Of a stretch of 64,000 bases of DNA, positions 46,331-56,470 are shown piece after piece. How positions within the stretch are numbered: the stretch's first letter is position 1; every line of letters starts with the position of its first letter. Below the pieces are notes generated by a model. It made no database searches and was not told the DNA's origin. It worked only from the letters and a program-made list of their open reading frames with translations. This DNA comes from Microbacterium saccharophilum (lineage in GTDB: Bacteria > Actinomycetota > Actinomycetes > Actinomycetales > Microbacteriaceae): NCBI RefSeq assembly GCF_007992455.1, contig NZ_BKAH01000003.1:310001-374000 (forward strand). Direction: 5' to 3'. Made by a program: the position numbers and the translations under genes.

Positions 46331-47248
46331 TCAGGTGCGGATGACGATGTTCTCCGGCTCCTCGTCGGCGAGCAGGTGCGCGATCTGGCGCTTCACAAGC
46401 GCCGCGATGCGCGGGTGCATGGCGCTGGAGGCTCCGCCGACGTGCGGCGCGATGAGCACGCCCGGAAGCCCCCAGAGCGGGTGCCCCTCCGGCAGCGGTT
46501 CGGGGTCGGTGACATCGAGCGCCGCGCGGATGCGCCCCTCCCGCACGTGCCGCACGAGCGCGTCGGTGTCCACGAGCGGTCCGCGCCCGACGTTGACGAT
46601 CAGCGCGCCGTCGGGGAGGGCGGCGAGCTCGGCGTCTCCGATGATGTGCCGCGTCGCATCTCCGCCGGGAAGGGTCAGCACGACGATCTCCGCCGTCGGC
46701 AGCAGTTCCGGCAGCTCGTCGATGCCGTGCACGCGGATGCCGTCCTCGCCGCGCGCCCGCGACGCCACCGGCACGAGGTCCACCTCGAAGGGCGCCAGCC
46801 GTGCGGCGACCGCCTTGCCGACGCCGCCGTAGCCGAGCAGCAGCACCCGCCGGTCCGCGAGGCTCTGGGCGTAGCGAGGATGCCACACCCCCGCGCGGGT
46901 GTCGACGGCGAACGCGTCGAGGTGCCGCTGCGCGGCGAGGGTCAGCCCCACCGCCAGCTCGGCGGTGGAGGTCTCGTGCACAGTCGCGGCGTTGGCGAAG
47001 ACGATCCCGGGCGGGAGCTTCTCCGCGGTGCCCTCGTAGCCGATGGACTGGCCCTGCACGAGTCGGGTCGTCACCCCCGCCAGCAGCGACAGCCCGTTGC
47101 CGCCGGACATGTAGGGCGGTACGACCAGGTCGATGCGGTCGCGCGGGGCTGCGGCATCCATCGCCCATACGATCACCTCGACGCCGTCCGGGAGCGGCTC
47201 GAGGTCGCGGGCGAGTTCGGGGCGGGGGACGGAGACGACGAGACTCAT
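46331..47248 (-). CDS. D-2-hydroxyacid dehydrogenase family protein
   Basis: 305 aa NAD-dependent oxidoreductase. Rossmann motif VLLLGYGGVGKAVAARL near 134-150, ALIVNVGRGPLVDTDAL with the catalytic-site Arg region, DVTDPEPLPEGHPLW and active-site His in APHVGG. Reduces a 2-keto acid or oxidises a D-2-hydroxyacid; substrate unknown. ATG 47248 has TAGCGT seven bases upstream (leaderless). Confidence 0.88.
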   Translation of the reverse strand: MSLVVSVPRPELARDLEPLPDGVEVIVWAMDAAAPRDRIDLVVPPYMSGGNGLSLLAGVTTRLVQGQSIGYEGTAEKLPPGIVFANAATVHETSTAELAVGLTLAAQRHLDAFAVDTRAGVWHPRYAQSLADRRVLLLGYGGVGKAVAARLAPFEVDLVPVASRARGEDGIRVHGIDELPELLPTAEIVVLTLPGGDATRHIIGDAELAALPDGALIVNVGRGPLVDTDALVRHVREGRIRAALDVTDPEPLPEGHPLWGLPGVLIAPHVGGASSAMHPRIAALVKRQIAHLLADEEPENIVIRT

Positions 47249-47310
47249 GACCTCGACGCTACCCGCCCGTGCGACGGGCGCGCCCAGTATCCTCGCCCCA
47301 GGAGGTGCGC

Positions 47311-47742
47311 ATGATTCCGGAGATCAACTACTGGGCGGTGCTGCTGGCGACGGTGGCCGCCATCGTCATCGGGTCGGTCTGGTACACGCCTCGCGTGTTC
47401 GGCGACCGGTGGAAGAAGTGGGGGCAGGTCGCCGATCCCGAGACCTCGGCGCAGTCGTGGCTGCCGATCCTGGTCTCGATCGTCCTCGCGTTCCTGCTCG
47501 CGTGGGTGCTCGCCGGGTCGGTCGCCATCGCCTGGCACTTCTACGGCGGCACCTACTTCGGCTCCGCGATCGTGACCGGGCTGACGCTGTGGGCCGGCTT
47601 CACGGCCGGTCGCTTCATCACGCACGACGTCTTCGCCGGGCGCCCCTCGCAGCTGACGATCCTCAACATCTCCTACGAGCTGGTGCTCGTGCTGGTGATG
47701 TCGGTGATCATCGGCGTGTGGCCACCCGCGGGCACCGTCTGA
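47311..47742 (+). CDS. DUF1761 membrane protein
   Basis: 143 aa with four membrane helices. Start MIPEINYWAVLLATVAAIVIG and WYTPRVFGDRW are characteristic of DUF1761. Perfect GGAGG at 47301-47305. Function unknown. Its first 30 bases recur as the stub at 45648. Confidence 0.85.
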   Translation: MIPEINYWAVLLATVAAIVIGSVWYTPRVFGDRWKKWGQVADPETSAQSWLPILVSIVLAFLLAWVLAGSVAIAWHFYGGTYFGSAIVTGLTLWAGFTAGRFITHDVFAGRPSQLTILNISYELVLVLVMSVIIGVWPPAGTV

Positions 47743-47793
47743 CCGGCCGATGCCGCGGCGCGCGGCATCCGTGCGTGTATCGCGCGGCGCGGG

Positions 47794-48497
<704 letters not shown>

Positions 48498-48501
<4 letters not shown>

Positions 48502-48743
48502 TCGACGACCTCGATGCCCACGACGTCCTCGATGACGGCGTTGGAGAGGATCTCGTCCGCGAGCTTCTTGACCGTCTCGAGCGTCGCGTCATCGGCGCGC
48601 TCGACGGTCAGCTCGAACCGCTTGCCGATGCGGACACCGGAGAAGCCGTCGACCCCCAGCCGCGCCAGTGCGCCGGCGACGGCCTTCCCCTGCGGGTCCA
48701 GCAGCTCGGCCTTGGGCATGACGTCGACGACGATGGTGGGCAT
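48498..48743 (-). CDS. purS: Phosphoribosylformylglycinamidine synthase subunit PurS
   Basis: 81 aa. The family pattern is clear: [35 protein letters not shown] and the C-terminal [12 protein letters not shown]. Bridges PurQ and PurL. ATG 48743 has GGAG upstream. purSQ form an operon by themselves; purL is not attached. Confidence 0.95.
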
Positions 48744-48843
48744 TCGAGGCTCCAGGAGTCGCGGGATGGGGTGCGCCGTCCAGTCTACGGGGCCGCTCGT
48801 GCGGCGAGCCCCGTCGGCTTGTGACCGAACCGTGACCTGAGTG

Positions 48844-48913
48844 TGGGAGCGCTCCCTTGACGAGCGTGGGAGCGATCCCATAACGTGTCCATCAATCGGT
48901 GAGAGCGCTCCCA
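48844..48913 (+). promoter_or_regulatory. ceb promoter with three CebR-type operators
   Basis: TTGACG (48857-48862) and TAACGT (48881-48886) are 18 bp apart. TGGGAGCGATCCCA fills the spacer (48867-48880); TGGGAGCGCTCCC lies just upstream (48844-48856) and TGAGAGCGCTCCCA just downstream (48900-48913). TGGGAGCGCTCCCA is the known CebR operator of Streptomyces, so strong repression without cellobiose is expected. Confidence 0.85.
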
Positions 48914-48975
48914 TCCTGGGACGGGAATGCGACCCGACGCACCCAGCATCACCCACATCCACAAAGGAGTGACAC

Positions 48976-50256
48976 GTGAAATCACGCGCACTGCGACGCA
49001 TCGGCCTCGTGGCCGGCTTCGCGACCACGTCGGCGATCGTCCTCGCGGGCTGCGCCGGCGGCGGCAGCACCCCCGCCCCGACCAGCGGCAGCGACGGCGA
49101 CTTCGAAGGGGTCGAGCTCACGCTCGCCACCTTCAACGACTTCGGCTACACACCCGAGCTCCTGGCGGAGTTCGAGGAGGAGACCGGCATCAAGGTCGTC
49201 CACAACAAGGCGGCGACCTCCAACGACGCCCGCGCGAACTTCTTCCAGAAGCTCGGCAAGAGCGGCCTCGCCGACGTCGAGGCCGTCGAGGTCGACTGGT
49301 TCACCGAGATGATGCAGTACTCGGACCTCGTCGCTCCGGTTCCCGACGACCTCAAGGGCCGCTGGCTGGACTGGAAGGAAGCCGCCGCGACCGACGCCGA
49401 CGGCAACCTCGTGGCGTACGGCACCGACGTGGGGCCGCAGGCCATCTGCTACCGCTCCGACCTGTTCGGTGCGGCCGGTCTGCCCACCGACCGTGAAGAG
49501 GTCGCCGGCCTGTTCACCACGTGGGACGACTTCTTCGAGGTCGGCGCCGACTACGTCGAGAAGACCGGCAAGCCGTTCATCGACTCGGCCAACTCCGCGC
49601 TGCAGGGCCTCGTGAACCAGCTCGAGATCGCGTACGAGGAGCCCGACGGCACCATTGTCGCGACCGAGAACGACGACATCCGCGCCGCCTACGACACCGT
49701 CGTGGACAAGGCCATCCCGATCTCGGCGTACGCCGGACAGTGGAGCGACGACTGGTACGCCGCCATGGCCAACGGCGACTTCGCCGCGATGCTGTGCCCG
49801 CCGTGGATGCACGGCATCATCTCCGGTGAGGCCCCCGACATCACCGGCTGGGACGTCGCCGACGTCTTCCCCGAGGGCGGCGGCAACTGGGGCGGCTCGT
49901 ACCTCGTCGTCCCGGCCAACGGCGAGAACGTCGCCGCGGCGCAGAAGCTGGCCGACTGGCTGACGGCTCCCGAGACCCAGGCGAAGGCCTTCGTCAACGC
50001 GGGTACGTTCCCCAGCCAGATCGAAGCGCAGGAGAGCGCCGAGCTGACCGGCTTCACCAACCCGTACTTCAACGACGCCCCCACCGGTGAGATCGGCATC
50101 AACCGCGCCAACGCGGTCAAGGTCGCCACCTACAAGGGCGAGAAGTACTTCCAGTTCCACGACGCCCTGCAGAACGCGGTCACCCGTGTCTTCGACGGCC
50201 TCGAGGACAAGGAGACCAGCTGGGACACCTGGGTGAACGAGGTCGGAGCCTTCTGA
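48976..50256 (+). CDS. cebE: Cellobiose/oligosaccharide-binding lipoprotein
   Basis: 426 aa. Lipobox LAGC (Cys26), then a family 1 sugar-binding fold (ELTLATFNDFGYTPELL; LCPPWMHGII; NWGGSYLVVPAN). First gene of the operon, GTG 48976 with AAAGGAG upstream. Ligand inferred from CebR operators and the neighbouring GH1 enzyme; other beta-glucosides or gluco-oligosaccharides are possible. Confidence 0.85.
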   Translation: MKSRALRRIGLVAGFATTSAIVLAGCAGGGSTPAPTSGSDGDFEGVELTLATFNDFGYTPELLAEFEEETGIKVVHNKAATSNDARANFFQKLGKSGLADVEAVEVDWFTEMMQYSDLVAPVPDDLKGRWLDWKEAAATDADGNLVAYGTDVGPQAICYRSDLFGAAGLPTDREEVAGLFTTWDDFFEVGADYVEKTGKPFIDSANSALQGLVNQLEIAYEEPDGTIVATENDDIRAAYDTVVDKAIPISAYAGQWSDDWYAAMANGDFAAMLCPPWMHGIISGEAPDITGWDVADVFPEGGGNWGGSYLVVPANGENVAAAQKLADWLTAPETQAKAFVNAGTFPSQIEAQESAELTGFTNPYFNDAPTGEIGINRANAVKVATYKGEKYFQFHDALQNAVTRVFDGLEDKETSWDTWVNEVGAF

Positions 50257-50271
50257 GCTCCCCCTCTCCCT

Positions 50272-50305
50272 CCGGGGGTGCGGGCCGTCAGGCCCGCACC
50301 CCCGG
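50272..50305 (+). terminator. Strong hairpin between binding-protein and permease genes
   Basis: A perfect 15-bp GC-rich stem (CCGGGGGTGCGGGCC and complement) with GTCA loop, 16 bp after the cebE stop. It probably protects the cebE message or partially terminates, so that the binding protein outnumbers the permeases. Confidence 0.75.
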
Positions 50306-50333
50306 GCATCCCACCCGAACCCGAAGGGCGATC

Positions 50334-51389
50334 GTGACCGCTACCGATTCGCGACCGGCGACGCGCGCCGAGGCCGCACCCACACCCCCGCGCCAGCCGC
50401 GCGTGATCTCGTTCTCGCAGAAGCTCAGCAAGTGGGACCTGAAGTTCTCGCCGTACCTCTACATCTCGCCGTTCTTCATCATGTTCGCGGTCGTCGGGCT
50501 CTTCCCGATCGCGTACACGGCGGTCATCTCCTTCATGGACTGGGACCTCGTCCGCAACTCCGGTGAGTTCATCGGCTTCGACCAGTACATCTGGATCCTG
50601 AGCCAGCCCCACTTCTGGACGGCGCTGCGCAACACGTTCAGCATCTTCCTGCTCTCCAGCGTCCCGCAGCTGATCCTCGCGATCTTCGTCGCGGCCGTGC
50701 TGGACCGCAACATCCGCGCCAAGACGTTCTGGCGGATGAGCGTCCTCGTGCCGTTCGTCGTGGCACCGGTCGCCGTCGGCCTCATCTTCAACGCGATGTT
50801 CGCCGACCAGTCCGGCCTCATCAACAGCTGGCTGCAGACGATCGGCATCCCCGCCATCCCGTGGCACAAGGACCCGTTCTGGAGCCACGTCGCGATCGCG
50901 ACGATGGTCAACTACCGCTGGATGGGCTACAACGCCCTCATCCTTCTGGCGGCCATGCAGGCGGTGAACCGCGACTTCTACGAGGCCGCGACCGTCGACG
51001 GCGCAGGTCCGATCCGCCAGTTCTTCAGCATCACGATGCCCTCGCTCAAGCCGACCCTCATCTTCGTGATCATCACCTCGACGATCGGCGGCCTGCAGAT
51101 CTTCGACGAGCCCCGCGTGTTCGACCAGTTCGGTCGGGGCGGAGCCGCGCAGCAGTGGCTCACCATCACGCTGTACCTCTACGACATCGGCTGGGGACAG
51201 TGGAACTTCGGCCGGGCCGCCGCCATGGCGTGGATCCTGTTCATCATCATCCTCGGCATCGGCCTCATCAACCTGCTCATCACCCGCTCGCTCGTGCGTG
51301 ACGAGGGGCTCCGCGGCGGGATCAGCAAGGCGCAGCAGAAGAAGTCCGCCCGCGAGGCGAAGAAGAAGGTCAAGGAGGCCCAGCGATGA
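50334..51389 (+). CDS. cebF: Sugar ABC transporter permease CebF-type
   Basis: 351 aa: a basic N-terminal tail of about 35 aa, six membrane helices and EAA loop YEAATVDGAGPIRQFFSITM near 220-240, the MalF-like inner-membrane subunit. GTG 50334. Overlaps cebG by 4 nt. No ATPase gene is present, fitting systems that share the MsiK ATPase. Confidence 0.87.
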   Translation: MTATDSRPATRAEAAPTPPRQPRVISFSQKLSKWDLKFSPYLYISPFFIMFAVVGLFPIAYTAVISFMDWDLVRNSGEFIGFDQYIWILSQPHFWTALRNTFSIFLLSSVPQLILAIFVAAVLDRNIRAKTFWRMSVLVPFVVAPVAVGLIFNAMFADQSGLINSWLQTIGIPAIPWHKDPFWSHVAIATMVNYRWMGYNALILLAAMQAVNRDFYEAATVDGAGPIRQFFSITMPSLKPTLIFVIITSTIGGLQIFDEPRVFDQFGRGGAAQQWLTITLYLYDIGWGQWNFGRAAAMAWILFIIILGIGLINLLITRSLVRDEGLRGGISKAQQKKSAREAKKKVKEAQR

Positions 51390-52306
51390 GCACCATCGGC
51401 ACCACCCCCGCCTCCCTCGCGGTCGTCGAGGAGAACATCCCGAACGCGAAGAAGGCCCGCCGCGCCGGCAAGGGCATCCGCATCCGCGGGTCGCGCCCCG
51501 GCTTCTGGGCGTACGCGACGCTCGCCGTCGTCTTCCTCTCGGCGATCTTCCCGCTGTACTGGTCGTTCATCATCGGCTCAGGCGACGCCACGACGCTGCG
51601 CAAGCCCTTCCCGTGGATTCCGGGTGGCAATTTCTTCGAGAACGCCGCGGCGGTCATGAACAACCCGGCCGTGAACTTCTGGCCGGCGCTGTGGAACTCG
51701 ATCTACAGCTCGTTCCTCATCGCCGCCGCCGTCGTCATCACCTCGACCCTGGCCGGCTGGGCGTTCGCGAAGCTCCGGTTCCACGGCGGCCCCGCACTGC
51801 TCGTCTTCGTCGTCGCCACGATGGCGGTGCCGCAGCAGCTCGGCGTCGTGCCGCTGTACATCCTCTTCAGCGAGCTGGGCTGGACGGGCCAGATCGGCGC
51901 GATCATCATCCCGGCGCTCACGAGCGCGTTCGGGGTGTTCTGGATGACGCAGTACCTGCGCCAGTCCGTGCCGGATGAGCTCATCGAGGCGGCCCGCGTC
52001 GACGGCGCATCCATGATCCGCACGTTCTGGACCGTCGGTGTCACCGCCGCCCGTCCCGCGGCGGCCATGCTGTTCCTCTTCACCTTCGTCGGGTCGTGGA
52101 ACAATTTCTTCTGGCCGTTCATCGTGCTCGACCGGCAGAACCCCACGCTGCCCGTCGCGCTGTCGCTGCTGCAGTCGAACTACTTCGTCGACTACTCCGT
52201 CGTGCTGGCGGGCGTCGTCCTCGCGACGATCCCCCTCCTGCTGTTGTTCATCTTCGCGGGCAAGCAGCTCGTCAGCGGCATCATGCAAGGCGCGGTCAAG
52301 GGCTGA
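51386..52306 (+). CDS. cebG: Sugar ABC transporter permease CebG-type
   Basis: 306 aa, six membrane helices, EAA loop IEAARVDGASMIRTFWTVGV near 199-218 (MalG-like). Partner of CebF. ATG overlaps the cebF stop. Confidence 0.87.
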   Translation: MSTIGTTPASLAVVEENIPNAKKARRAGKGIRIRGSRPGFWAYATLAVVFLSAIFPLYWSFIIGSGDATTLRKPFPWIPGGNFFENAAAVMNNPAVNFWPALWNSIYSSFLIAAAVVITSTLAGWAFAKLRFHGGPALLVFVVATMAVPQQLGVVPLYILFSELGWTGQIGAIIIPALTSAFGVFWMTQYLRQSVPDELIEAARVDGASMIRTFWTVGVTAARPAAAMLFLFTFVGSWNNFFWPFIVLDRQNPTLPVALSLLQSNYFVDYSVVLAGVVLATIPLLLLFIFAGKQLVSGIMQGAVKG

Positions 52307-52338
52307 CGCCCCGACCGCTCACGAAAGGCACCACACAC

Positions 52339-53796
52339 ATGACCGATACTTCGCGCGCGTTCCCGGCGGGCTTCCTCTTCGGCGCGGCAACCGCCGCGTA
52401 CCAGATCGAGGGTGCCGCGTTCGAGGACGGCCGGCGCGCCTCGATCTGGGATGAGTTCAGCCGCATCCCCGGCGCCGTCATCAACGGCGACAACGGCGAT
52501 GTCGCCTGCGACCACTATCACCGGTACCCGGGCGATGTCGCGATCATGAAGGATCTGGGCCTGGACACCTACCGGTTCAGCGTGTCGTGGGCGCGGGTGC
52601 GCCCCGATGGCGGCGCGCTCAACCCGAAGGGACTCGACTTCTACAAGCGCCTCGTGGACGAGCTGCGGGACGCCGACATCTTGCCGTGGCTGACCCTGTA
52701 CCACTGGGACCTCCCGCAGGCGCTCGAAGCACGCGGCGGCTGGACCGTGCGCGAGACGGCCGACCGGTTCACCGAATACGCGCTCGACGTGCACGATGCA
52801 CTGGGTGACCGCGTGGCGAACTGGACGACGCTCAACGAGCCCTGGTGCTCGTCGTTCCTCAGCTACACCGCCGGCATCCACGCGCCCGGCCGCTACAGCG
52901 TGACCGACGGCGTGCTCGCCGCGCATCACCTGCTGCTCGGCCATGGTCAGGCCGTGCGCGAGCTGCGCGCGCGCGATGCGTCGCTGAGCCTCGGCATCAC
53001 GCTGAACCTCACGGTCGCCGAGCCGGCGAACCCGCAGGATGCCGCCGACCTCGACGCCGCCCGCCGCATCGACGGCCAGTTCAACCGCTGGTTCCTCGAC
53101 CCGATCTTCCGCGGGGCGTACCCGGCCGACACCGTCGAGGACATCCGCGGGGTGGATGCCGGCGCCATCGACGCGCTGGACGCGGCGACGCGGGACGGCG
53201 ACCTCGCCACGATCGCGCAGCCGCTCGACGCGCTGGGCGTCAACTACTACCACGGCGAATTCGTCGGCGGCCGGCCCGACCCGAACCCGCCGGCGCCCGG
53301 CGATGCGCCCACCGACCGTCGCGCCGAGTCGCCGTTCCCCTCGCACGAGGGCATCCACTGGCACGAGCGGGGCCTCCCGCGCACGTCGATGAACTGGGAG
53401 GTGCAGCCCGCCGGGCTCACCGAGCTGCTGCAGCGGGTGTCGACGGAGTACGCCGCGCCGGCCGGGACCGCGCTGTACGTCACCGAGAACGGCGCCGCCT
53501 ACGACGACGAGCTCGTGACGGAGGACGGCGAGCGTCGTGTGCACGATGCCGACCGCGTCGCCTTCCTGCGCGGACACCTCGGTGCCGTGGCGGATGCCGC
53601 CGCCGCCGGCGTGGACGTCCGCGGCTACTTCTACTGGTCGCTGCTCGACAACTACGAGTGGGCGTGGGGGTACGAGAAGCGCTTCGGCATCATCCGTGTC
53701 GACTACGACACCCAGGAGCGCACCCTCAAGGACAGCGCGCTGGAGTATCGTCGGGTCATCGCCGCCCGGGCGATCGACGTCCCCGTACTGAGGTAG
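52339..53796 (+). CDS. bglC: GH1 beta-glucosidase
   Basis: 485 aa cytoplasmic glycoside hydrolase family 1. Acid/base Glu167 in TTLNEPW, nucleophile Glu383 in YVTENG, FLFGAATAAYQIEGA at the start and YWSLLDNYEWAWGYEKRFG near the end. Splits imported cellobiose or short beta-glucosides to glucose. Follows cebG by 32 bp. Confidence 0.93.
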   Translation: MTDTSRAFPAGFLFGAATAAYQIEGAAFEDGRRASIWDEFSRIPGAVINGDNGDVACDHYHRYPGDVAIMKDLGLDTYRFSVSWARVRPDGGALNPKGLDFYKRLVDELRDADILPWLTLYHWDLPQALEARGGWTVRETADRFTEYALDVHDALGDRVANWTTLNEPWCSSFLSYTAGIHAPGRYSVTDGVLAAHHLLLGHGQAVRELRARDASLSLGITLNLTVAEPANPQDAADLDAARRIDGQFNRWFLDPIFRGAYPADTVEDIRGVDAGAIDALDAATRDGDLATIAQPLDALGVNYYHGEFVGGRPDPNPPAPGDAPTDRRAESPFPSHEGIHWHERGLPRTSMNWEVQPAGLTELLQRVSTEYAAPAGTALYVTENGAAYDDELVTEDGERRVHDADRVAFLRGHLGAVADAAAAGVDVRGYFYWSLLDNYEWAWGYEKRFGIIRVDYDTQERTLKDSALEYRRVIAARAIDVPVLR

Positions 53797-53805
53797 AGAA
53801 GCGCC

Positions 53806-54819
53806 GTGACCATCGAGACCTCGCGCGCAGCCGCCACCATCGAGGAAGTCGCCGCCGTCGCCGGCGTCTCCCGGTCGACGGTGTCGCGCGTGGTCAACGG
53901 GTCGACCGCCGTGAGCCCCGCCGCGCTCGCGGCCGTGCAGCGGGCCATCGCCGAGCTGAACTACGTGCCCAACCGCGCGGCGCGCTCGCTCGCGAGTCGC
54001 GCGACGATGGCCCTGGCCCTCGTCGTGCCCGAGGACACCACCCGTTTCTTCGGGGACCCGTTCTTCGCCGCCATCGTGTCGGGGATCAACACCCGGTTGA
54101 GCCGGTCGGACTACGTCCTCAACCTCATCATCGCGAGCGACGATCCGCGCGACAAGACGACGGCGTACGTGCGCAGCGGCGCCGTCGACGGCGCGATCGT
54201 GGTGTCGCATCATACGAGCGACACCTTCATCGACCGGATCGCCGCGGCCGTCCCGGTCGTCTACGGCGGCCGGCCGGTGCGCGAGCGGGAGCGCGACTAC
54301 TACGTCGACGTCGACAACCTCGCCGGCGCGCGCGCCGCGACGGAGTACCTGATCGCCAAGGGCCATCGGAAGATCGCGACGATCACGGGTCCCCTCACGA
54401 TGCCCGCCGGCATCGACCGCCTCGCGGGGTTCCGGGAGGCGCTCGGCGACGCCGGGCTCGAAGAGGTCGCCGTGGAGGACGGCAACTTCACGGCCGACGG
54501 GGGCGGCGCGGCGATGCAGCGGATCCTCGCCTCCGGCGCGGAGTTCGACGCGCTGTTCATCGCGAGCGACCTCATGGCCCGCGGGGCGCTCGCCTCGCTC
54601 GCCCGCGCGGGACGGCGTGTGCCGGACGACGTGGCGATCATCGGCTTCGACGACTCCCCGGTCGCGACGAGCGTGCGCCCGAACCTCACGACGATGCGCC
54701 AGCCCTCGCACGCACAGGGCGAGCGGATGGCCGACGTCCTGCTGTCGCTCCTGGCCGGCGGCACCCCGCCGCACGTCACGATCCTCGAGACCGAGCTCGT
54801 CGTCCGCGACTCGGCCTGA
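53806..54819 (+). CDS. cebR: LacI-family repressor CebR-type
   Basis: 337 aa: helix-turn-helix TIEEVAAVAGVSRSTVSRVV at ~11-30, then a sugar-binding core (FIASDLMARGAL, IIGFDDSPVATSVRP). Last gene of the ceb operon, nine bases after bglC, so autoregulated through the three operators at 48844-48913. Cellobiose as inducer is inferred from the Streptomyces system. Confidence 0.87.
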   Translation: MTIETSRAAATIEEVAAVAGVSRSTVSRVVNGSTAVSPAALAAVQRAIAELNYVPNRAARSLASRATMALALVVPEDTTRFFGDPFFAAIVSGINTRLSRSDYVLNLIIASDDPRDKTTAYVRSGAVDGAIVVSHHTSDTFIDRIAAAVPVVYGGRPVRERERDYYVDVDNLAGARAATEYLIAKGHRKIATITGPLTMPAGIDRLAGFREALGDAGLEEVAVEDGNFTADGGGAAMQRILASGAEFDALFIASDLMARGALASLARAGRRVPDDVAIIGFDDSPVATSVRPNLTTMRQPSHAQGERMADVLLSLLAGGTPPHVTILETELVVRDSA

Positions 54820-54972
54820 CGCTCGGTCCGGCGCCCGTCGCGGCCCGTCGTCGGGACCCGCTTGCCGCGCAAACGGCAGGACCGGGTGTGACCCGTGGGG
54901 CGGGGGAGGCTCATGCGCCCCATCCGTCACACGGCATCCTGCAGTTTGCTGCGCTTGCGGCGGTGAACGACG

Positions 54973-55017
54973 GGATGCCGGGGGCCGCGCTCGTGTGAAC
55001 GACGGCCCCCGGCATCC
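54973..55017. terminator. Bidirectional terminator between cebR and the NCS2 permease
   Basis: Perfect 15-bp stem GGATGCCGGGGGCCG with its complement, 15-base loop, midway between two convergent genes. GTGAACGACGG is present on both sides of the left arm. Nothing else is seen in 54820-55030. Confidence 0.75.
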
Positions 55018-55030
55018 GGGTGTGCGCGGG

Positions 55031-56371
55031 CTACTGCGGGTCGCCGCCGAGCTGGCCGATGGGGACGATGGGTCCGCCGTCGTCGGCGCCGGTCTTGCGC
55101 GCCCGCGCGATCGCGTTGCCGACGTGGTAGATGACGAGCGCCGCGACGGTGCCGAGGACGATGCCGCCGAAGGTCAGCGCGCCCCAGTTCATCGAGTAGC
55201 CCGCGATCGCGAGCACGAAGGACACCGCGACGGTGTACTGGTTCACCGGGCGGGAGAAGTCGACCTGATTGTCGACCCAGATCTTGATGCCGATGACGCC
55301 GATGAGGCCGTACAGCGCCGTCGTGACGCCGCCGATGACGCCGCCGGGGACGGTGAAGAGGACCGCACCGATCTTCGGCGAGAACGCCAGGACGATCGCG
55401 ATGGCACCGGCGACCCAGTAGACGGCGGTCGAGTAGATGCGGGTCGCGGCCATGACGCCGATGTTCTCGCCGTAGGTCGTGGTCGCCGAACCGCCGAAGC
55501 CGCCCGCGAGGGTCGTCGCGAGTCCGTCGGCGATGAGCGCGCGCCCGGTCTGCTTGTTGACCGACGGGTCGGCCGCCATGGTCGCGACACCGCGGACGTG
55601 TCCGACGTTCTCCGCCACGAGCACCAGCACGACCGGGAGGAACATCGGGACGAGGCCCCACGCGACGCCGTCGCCGAAGGCCGGGAGGTGGAACTGCGGC
55701 AAGCCCAGCCAGGCGGCCTCGTTCACCGCGGTGAAATCGACCTCGCCGAGGAAGAGCGCCACGATGTAGCCGACGACGACGCCGAGGAAGATCGAGATGC
55801 GCCCGAGGAAGCCGCGGAAGAGGACGCTGAAGAGGATGGTCGCCGCGAGCGTGATCGTGCCGAGCAGCGGCTGCGTCTGGAAGTTGTTCCACGCGGCGGG
55901 CGCGAGGTTGAAGCCGATGAGGGCGACGATGGCGCCGGCGACGACCGGCGGCATGAGCTTCTCGATCCAGCCGGTGCCGAACGCCTGCACGACGAAGCCG
56001 ACGACGGCCAGCAGGACGCCGGCGATGACGACGCCGACGAGCGCCTGCCCGATCTGCTCCGGCGTCTCCAGTGGCGAGCCGTCGTTGAGCGCCGTGATGG
56101 GGGCGATGAACGCGAACGACGATCCCAGGTAGCTGGGCAGGCGGTTCTGCGTGATGAGGAGGAACAGGAGCGTGCCGACTCCCGAGAACAGCAGGGTCGT
56201 CGAGACGGGAAAGCCGGTCAGCAGCGGCACGAGGAAGGTCGCGCCGAACATGGCGACGACGTGCTGCGCGCCGACGGCGATGGTGCCGGGCCAGCTCAGA
56301 CGCTCGCCGGGCTTGACGACGGCGCCGGGGGCGACGTGCGTGCCGTCGCCGTGAAGGGTCCAGATGGGCAT
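55031..56371 (-). CDS. Uracil/xanthine permease (NCS2 family)
   Basis: 446 aa with about 12-14 membrane helices. MFGATFLVPLLTGFPVSTTLLFSGVG split around residues 41-66, PSYLGSSFAFI, GGSATTTYGENIGVMAAT (NCS2 signature with the conserved Glu) near 295-312. Imports uracil or a purine by proton symport; the UraA-like SATTTYGEN pattern favours uracil. It lies outside the purine island. Confidence 0.9.
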   Translation of the reverse strand: MPIWTLHGDGTHVAPGAVVKPGERLSWPGTIAVGAQHVVAMFGATFLVPLLTGFPVSTTLLFSGVGTLLFLLITQNRLPSYLGSSFAFIAPITALNDGSPLETPEQIGQALVGVVIAGVLLAVVGFVVQAFGTGWIEKLMPPVVAGAIVALIGFNLAPAAWNNFQTQPLLGTITLAATILFSVLFRGFLGRISIFLGVVVGYIVALFLGEVDFTAVNEAAWLGLPQFHLPAFGDGVAWGLVPMFLPVVLVLVAENVGHVRGVATMAADPSVNKQTGRALIADGLATTLAGGFGGSATTTYGENIGVMAATRIYSTAVYWVAGAIAIVLAFSPKIGAVLFTVPGGVIGGVTTALYGLIGVIGIKIWVDNQVDFSRPVNQYTVAVSFVLAIAGYSMNWGALTFGGIVLGTVAALVIYHVGNAIARARKTGADDGGPIVPIGQLGGDPQ

Positions 56372-56470
56372 GGGGGTGCTCCTCGGAATCGGGTGGGGGA
56401 TGCTGCTGTCACCCTACTCTGGGAGTTCCCTGGGAGCCGCCACATCGTGCGGGGCGGCGTGCGGGCCGGA

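Noticed and set aside
48744..48843. Purine riboswitch upstream of purS
   Set aside because: No conserved aptamer core was recognised; a simple ribosome site precedes purS.
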